Made by a program: the position numbers and the translations under genes
Notes under the pieces: generated by a model
What the model was told of the DNA's origin: nothing
The model's input: only the letters and a program-made list of their open reading frames with translations
Databases searched by the model: none
In this document: in pieces, positions 6,922 to 7,935 of the stretch
Layout: each line of letters opens with the position of its first letter
How positions within the stretch are numbered: the stretch's first letter is position 1
Assembly (NCBI GenBank): GCA_964588525.1
Contig: CAZPQC010000163.1
Location: 1 to 7,935, forward strand
Origin: JAFGQJ01 sp964588525
Lineage (GTDB): Bacteria; Spirochaetota; Spirochaetia; SZUA-6; DRHE01
Direction: 5' to 3'
Length of the DNA: 7,935 bases

Positions 6922-6999
6922 ATGGACCTGGTACCGTTGTACGAGGTTCTGAAGCAAGCGTGGGCCGAGGGCTATGCCCGTCCGGCTTTCAATCACTGA
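6922..6999 (+). pseudogene. N-terminal stub of a second class II aldolase
   Basis: ATG 6922 opens a 25-codon frame ending TGA at 6997-6999. Its LYEVLKQAWAEGYARPAFN aligns without gaps to the start of the intact aldolase (MSDLLADAKEHAYAVGAFN) and fits the conserved '...A...GYA..AFN' opening of class II aldolases. The match stops just after AFN, where the family normally goes on with N-x-E and the rest of the barrel. No downstream frame continues it, so it is a truncation, not a simple frameshift. It lies nine bases after the ATPase stop, evidently the former last gene of the operon. A free-standing 25-residue peptide gene is the less likely alternative. Confidence 0.7.
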
Positions 7000-7214
7000 T
7001 AGGAGTTACTATAATCCCGGCTGGAAGGGCAAGGCGCCTTAATCTTCAGCCACGGGACGATCGGGGCGACTCTTCCTCTCATACTCGGACGCGTAGAGGA
7101 ATTCCCCTGACAGTAGCACCTCCCTAAGATTAGGCTAATTGCTTCAAAGCGAGGATCATAGCTATTGGAGGGCTCAGCAACGCGGTGGCGGGCAGAGTAC
7201 TCCCCGGAGCGGGC
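7000..7214. other. Gene-free debris between aldolase stub and transposase fragment
   Basis: All frames were read. A short plus frame gives ALIFSHGTIGATLPLIL (about 7038-7088), and the minus frame open to 6993 continues from the transposase remnant, but neither gives a convincing family match. The end of the mobile element may lie here; no inverted repeats were seen. Confidence 0.4.
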
Positions 7215-7414
7215 AGGGGCGAGCCGCATCACATGGGCTGGGCGTCCCCGGGCATATCCGGCCACTTGCCTTTGGTCCTGGAAAAATAGAGCCCATATCG
7301 CCGGATATATTGAGATCCGCAGGGCATGATATGCTGTGCCAGTTCCAACAAGAAACGGATCAAAGGGAAGGATTCGATCTTTCCCCTGAAGAACTCGTTG
7401 TCGGAATAGTACCA
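7215..7414 (-). pseudogene. IS91-like (Y2-type) transposase fragment
   Basis: On the minus strand, the frame from 7414 reads WYYSDNEFFRGKIESFPLIR, then FLLELAQHIMPCGSQYIRRY and GLYFSRTKGKWPDMP. This is the well-known block of IS91-like Y2 transposases, which usually reads close to 'FL.EL.QHIP..G.QLIR.YGLYSSR.KG.W..MPH..RLAP.GW'. The frame ends at TGA (7231-7229). The expected next motif, HVMRLAP (7235-7215), sits in a different frame after about 14 extra bases, so the gene is broken here too. An in-frame TAA (7417-7415) precedes the block. The catalytic His-hydrophobic-His and Tyr motifs of the N-terminal part are absent. IS91-type elements move by rolling-circle-like transposition. Its position just past the truncated aldolase makes it a candidate cause of that truncation, though no element end can be placed. 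Confidence 0.7.
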
Positions 7415-7468
7415 TTACTGCTCCCGATCTTCTCCCTCACCGGATGGATATGTAATTTTTTCTTCGAT

Positions 7469-7756
7469 TTACCGCATTCTGCGCCCCTGTTTCTTCTTGT
7501 GATAATCCCTCACCATCTGGTCGATGGAACGAACGTTTTCAGGTCGGTTTTTCTTGAAGTGCTTGATGTACAGCTCTGCGATAAACTCGGGAAACGGCAA
7601 CTTCCAGGGTTCCTGCTTCGCGTTGGCCAGGATGCCGAGCTTCTTGGGATTCAGCCCCAGCTCTCTGGCCGTCTGGAAGTGCGCATGGGAAAGATGGTAG
7701 CGCCTCTACGCATCGATCCATCGTTGGTATTTTTCCGGTATCTTACTCTTTGCCAA
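7469..7756 (-). pseudogene. Small conserved bacterial protein (about 95 codons) interrupted by an amber codon
   Basis: From TTG 7756 the minus strand reads LAKSKIPEKYQRWIDA, then TAG (7708-7706), then RRYHLSHAHFQTARELGLNP, KKLGILANAKQEPWKLPFPE, FIAELYIKHFKKNRPENVRS and IDQMVRDYHKKKQGRRMR, with TAA at 7471-7469. I recognise this as a widespread small hypothetical protein whose core normally reads like 'YRRWIDAR.R..LSHA..QMARELG.NPKKLG...N..QEPWK.PLP.FI..LY'. Function unknown; it is basic and helix-rich with no signal peptide. Apart from the stop the whole frame is preserved, so a single nonsense change (or a base-calling error) separates it from an intact gene. The start is uncertain, with no good ribosome binding site. 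It points toward the transposase remnant and away from the promoter at 7881. Confidence 0.68.
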
Positions 7757-7880
7757 CGGACGGGTACCTATCGGCTTTCAGTTTGGTGAGGACACTATGC
7801 CCTGCCCGGGTGCTCCCTGCAAACATGCGCGGCTGCAAGTGGCCCACGGGTGAAGGTTGGCAATAATCACCGGTTTTTTA
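7757..7880. other. Intergenic stretch before the right-edge promoter
   Basis: No frame here resembles a known protein and no strong hairpin was seen. It separates the start of the minus-strand pseudogene from the plus-strand promoter. Confidence 0.4.
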
Positions 7881-7909
7881 TTGACAGGCGTAACCTAAGC
7901 GGTTACATT
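7881..7909 (+). promoter_or_regulatory. Sigma70-type promoter reading out of the window
   Basis: TTGACA (7881-7886, perfect) is followed by 17 bases and TACATT (7904-7909, four of six matches to TATAAT). Transcription would start near 7916. The gene it serves begins beyond the right edge. Confidence 0.6.
7890..7907. promoter_or_regulatory. LacI-type operator in the right-edge promoter
   Basis: GTAACC-TAAGC-GGTTAC (7890-7906) is a perfect 6+5+6 inverted repeat. Overlapping it, CCTAAGCGGTTACA (7894-7907) read on the minus strand is TGTAACCGCTTAGG, which matches the LacI-family pattern TGTAAnCGnTTACA with its central CG at all but the last two bases. It lies between and over the -35 and -10 boxes, a classic repressor position. 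Confidence 0.55.
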
Positions 7910-7935
7910 GCATACGTGATCAAGAGTTTCGATCA

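Noticed and set aside
4585..6996. An 803-codon open frame on the minus strand opposite permease and ATPase
   Set aside because: It spans two well-identified genes on the other strand, and its product is rich in His, Gln, Asp and Gly with no domain, as expected for the mirror of GC-rich coding DNA.
7010..7015. TATAAT as a promoter -10 box
   Set aside because: No -35 element lies at the right distance and no gene follows on that strand.
149..7708. All three in-frame nonsense codons noted in remnants (149-151, 584-586, 7706-7708) are TAG, suggesting amber recoding
   Set aside because: The intact aldolase ends properly at TAG 2923-2925, the HAD gene also has frameshifts and a lost end, and three codons are too few. 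A genome-wide TAG count and a suppressor tRNA search would decide.
7139..7789. A 216-codon plus-strand open frame
   Set aside because: It lies opposite the recognisable transposase and small-protein remnants, begins with a weak TTG codon and matches no family.
7916..7935. GTG at 7916 as the start of the next gene
   Set aside because: It coincides with the predicted transcription start, leaving no leader or ribosome binding site, and only six codons are visible.

Overview
The window looks like an accessory carbohydrate locus of a GC-rich bacterium. A spirochaete is the best guess, at low confidence. It rests on the 'GGGQE' run straight after the signal-peptide cleavage site of the binding protein and on the general gene style; no rRNA or other phylogenetic marker is present.

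The core (about 1109-6912, + strand) is one intact, compact set of genes: an RpiR-family regulator (1171-2031), a class II sugar-bisphosphate aldolase (2074-2925), a secreted binding protein of the 'Fe(3+)-type' family (3011-4054), a fused two-domain permease (4132-5838) and an ABC ATPase (5842-6912). The regulator has a strong sigma70-like promoter (TTGACA, 17 bp, TAGGAT). A TGTAAAAA-A-TTTTTACA palindrome lies just downstream of it, and a degenerate copy exactly 30 bp upstream fills the promoter spacer. A 12-base piece of the same motif recurs just before the binding-protein gene. The phosphosugar-sensing regulator, the phosphosugar aldolase, the neighbouring HAD and ROK remnants and the lack of an iron-type Tyr-Tyr pair all suggest that the transporter imports a (phospho)sugar, as AfuABC does, rather than iron. 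This is inference.

Both flanks are gene debris. On the left are the last ~89 codons of a ROK-family protein (+, 152-418) and, convergent with it, a HAD/Cof-type phosphatase pseudogene (-, about 421-1025). The phosphatase still has its ribosome binding site and catalytic motif but carries at least three frame changes, an amber codon and a missing 3' end. On the right, the operon runs into the first 25 codons of a second class II aldolase (6922-6999), which then stops. After it come a fragment of an IS91-like (Y2-type) transposase (-, 7215-7414) and a small conserved protein gene broken by an amber codon (-, 7469-7756).

The right edge holds a promoter (TTGACA, 17 bp, TACATT, 7881-7909) with a LacI-type operator in its spacer, facing a gene outside the window. 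Nothing recognisable was found in 1-151, 7000-7214 or 7757-7880. No tRNA, rRNA or CRISPR was seen.
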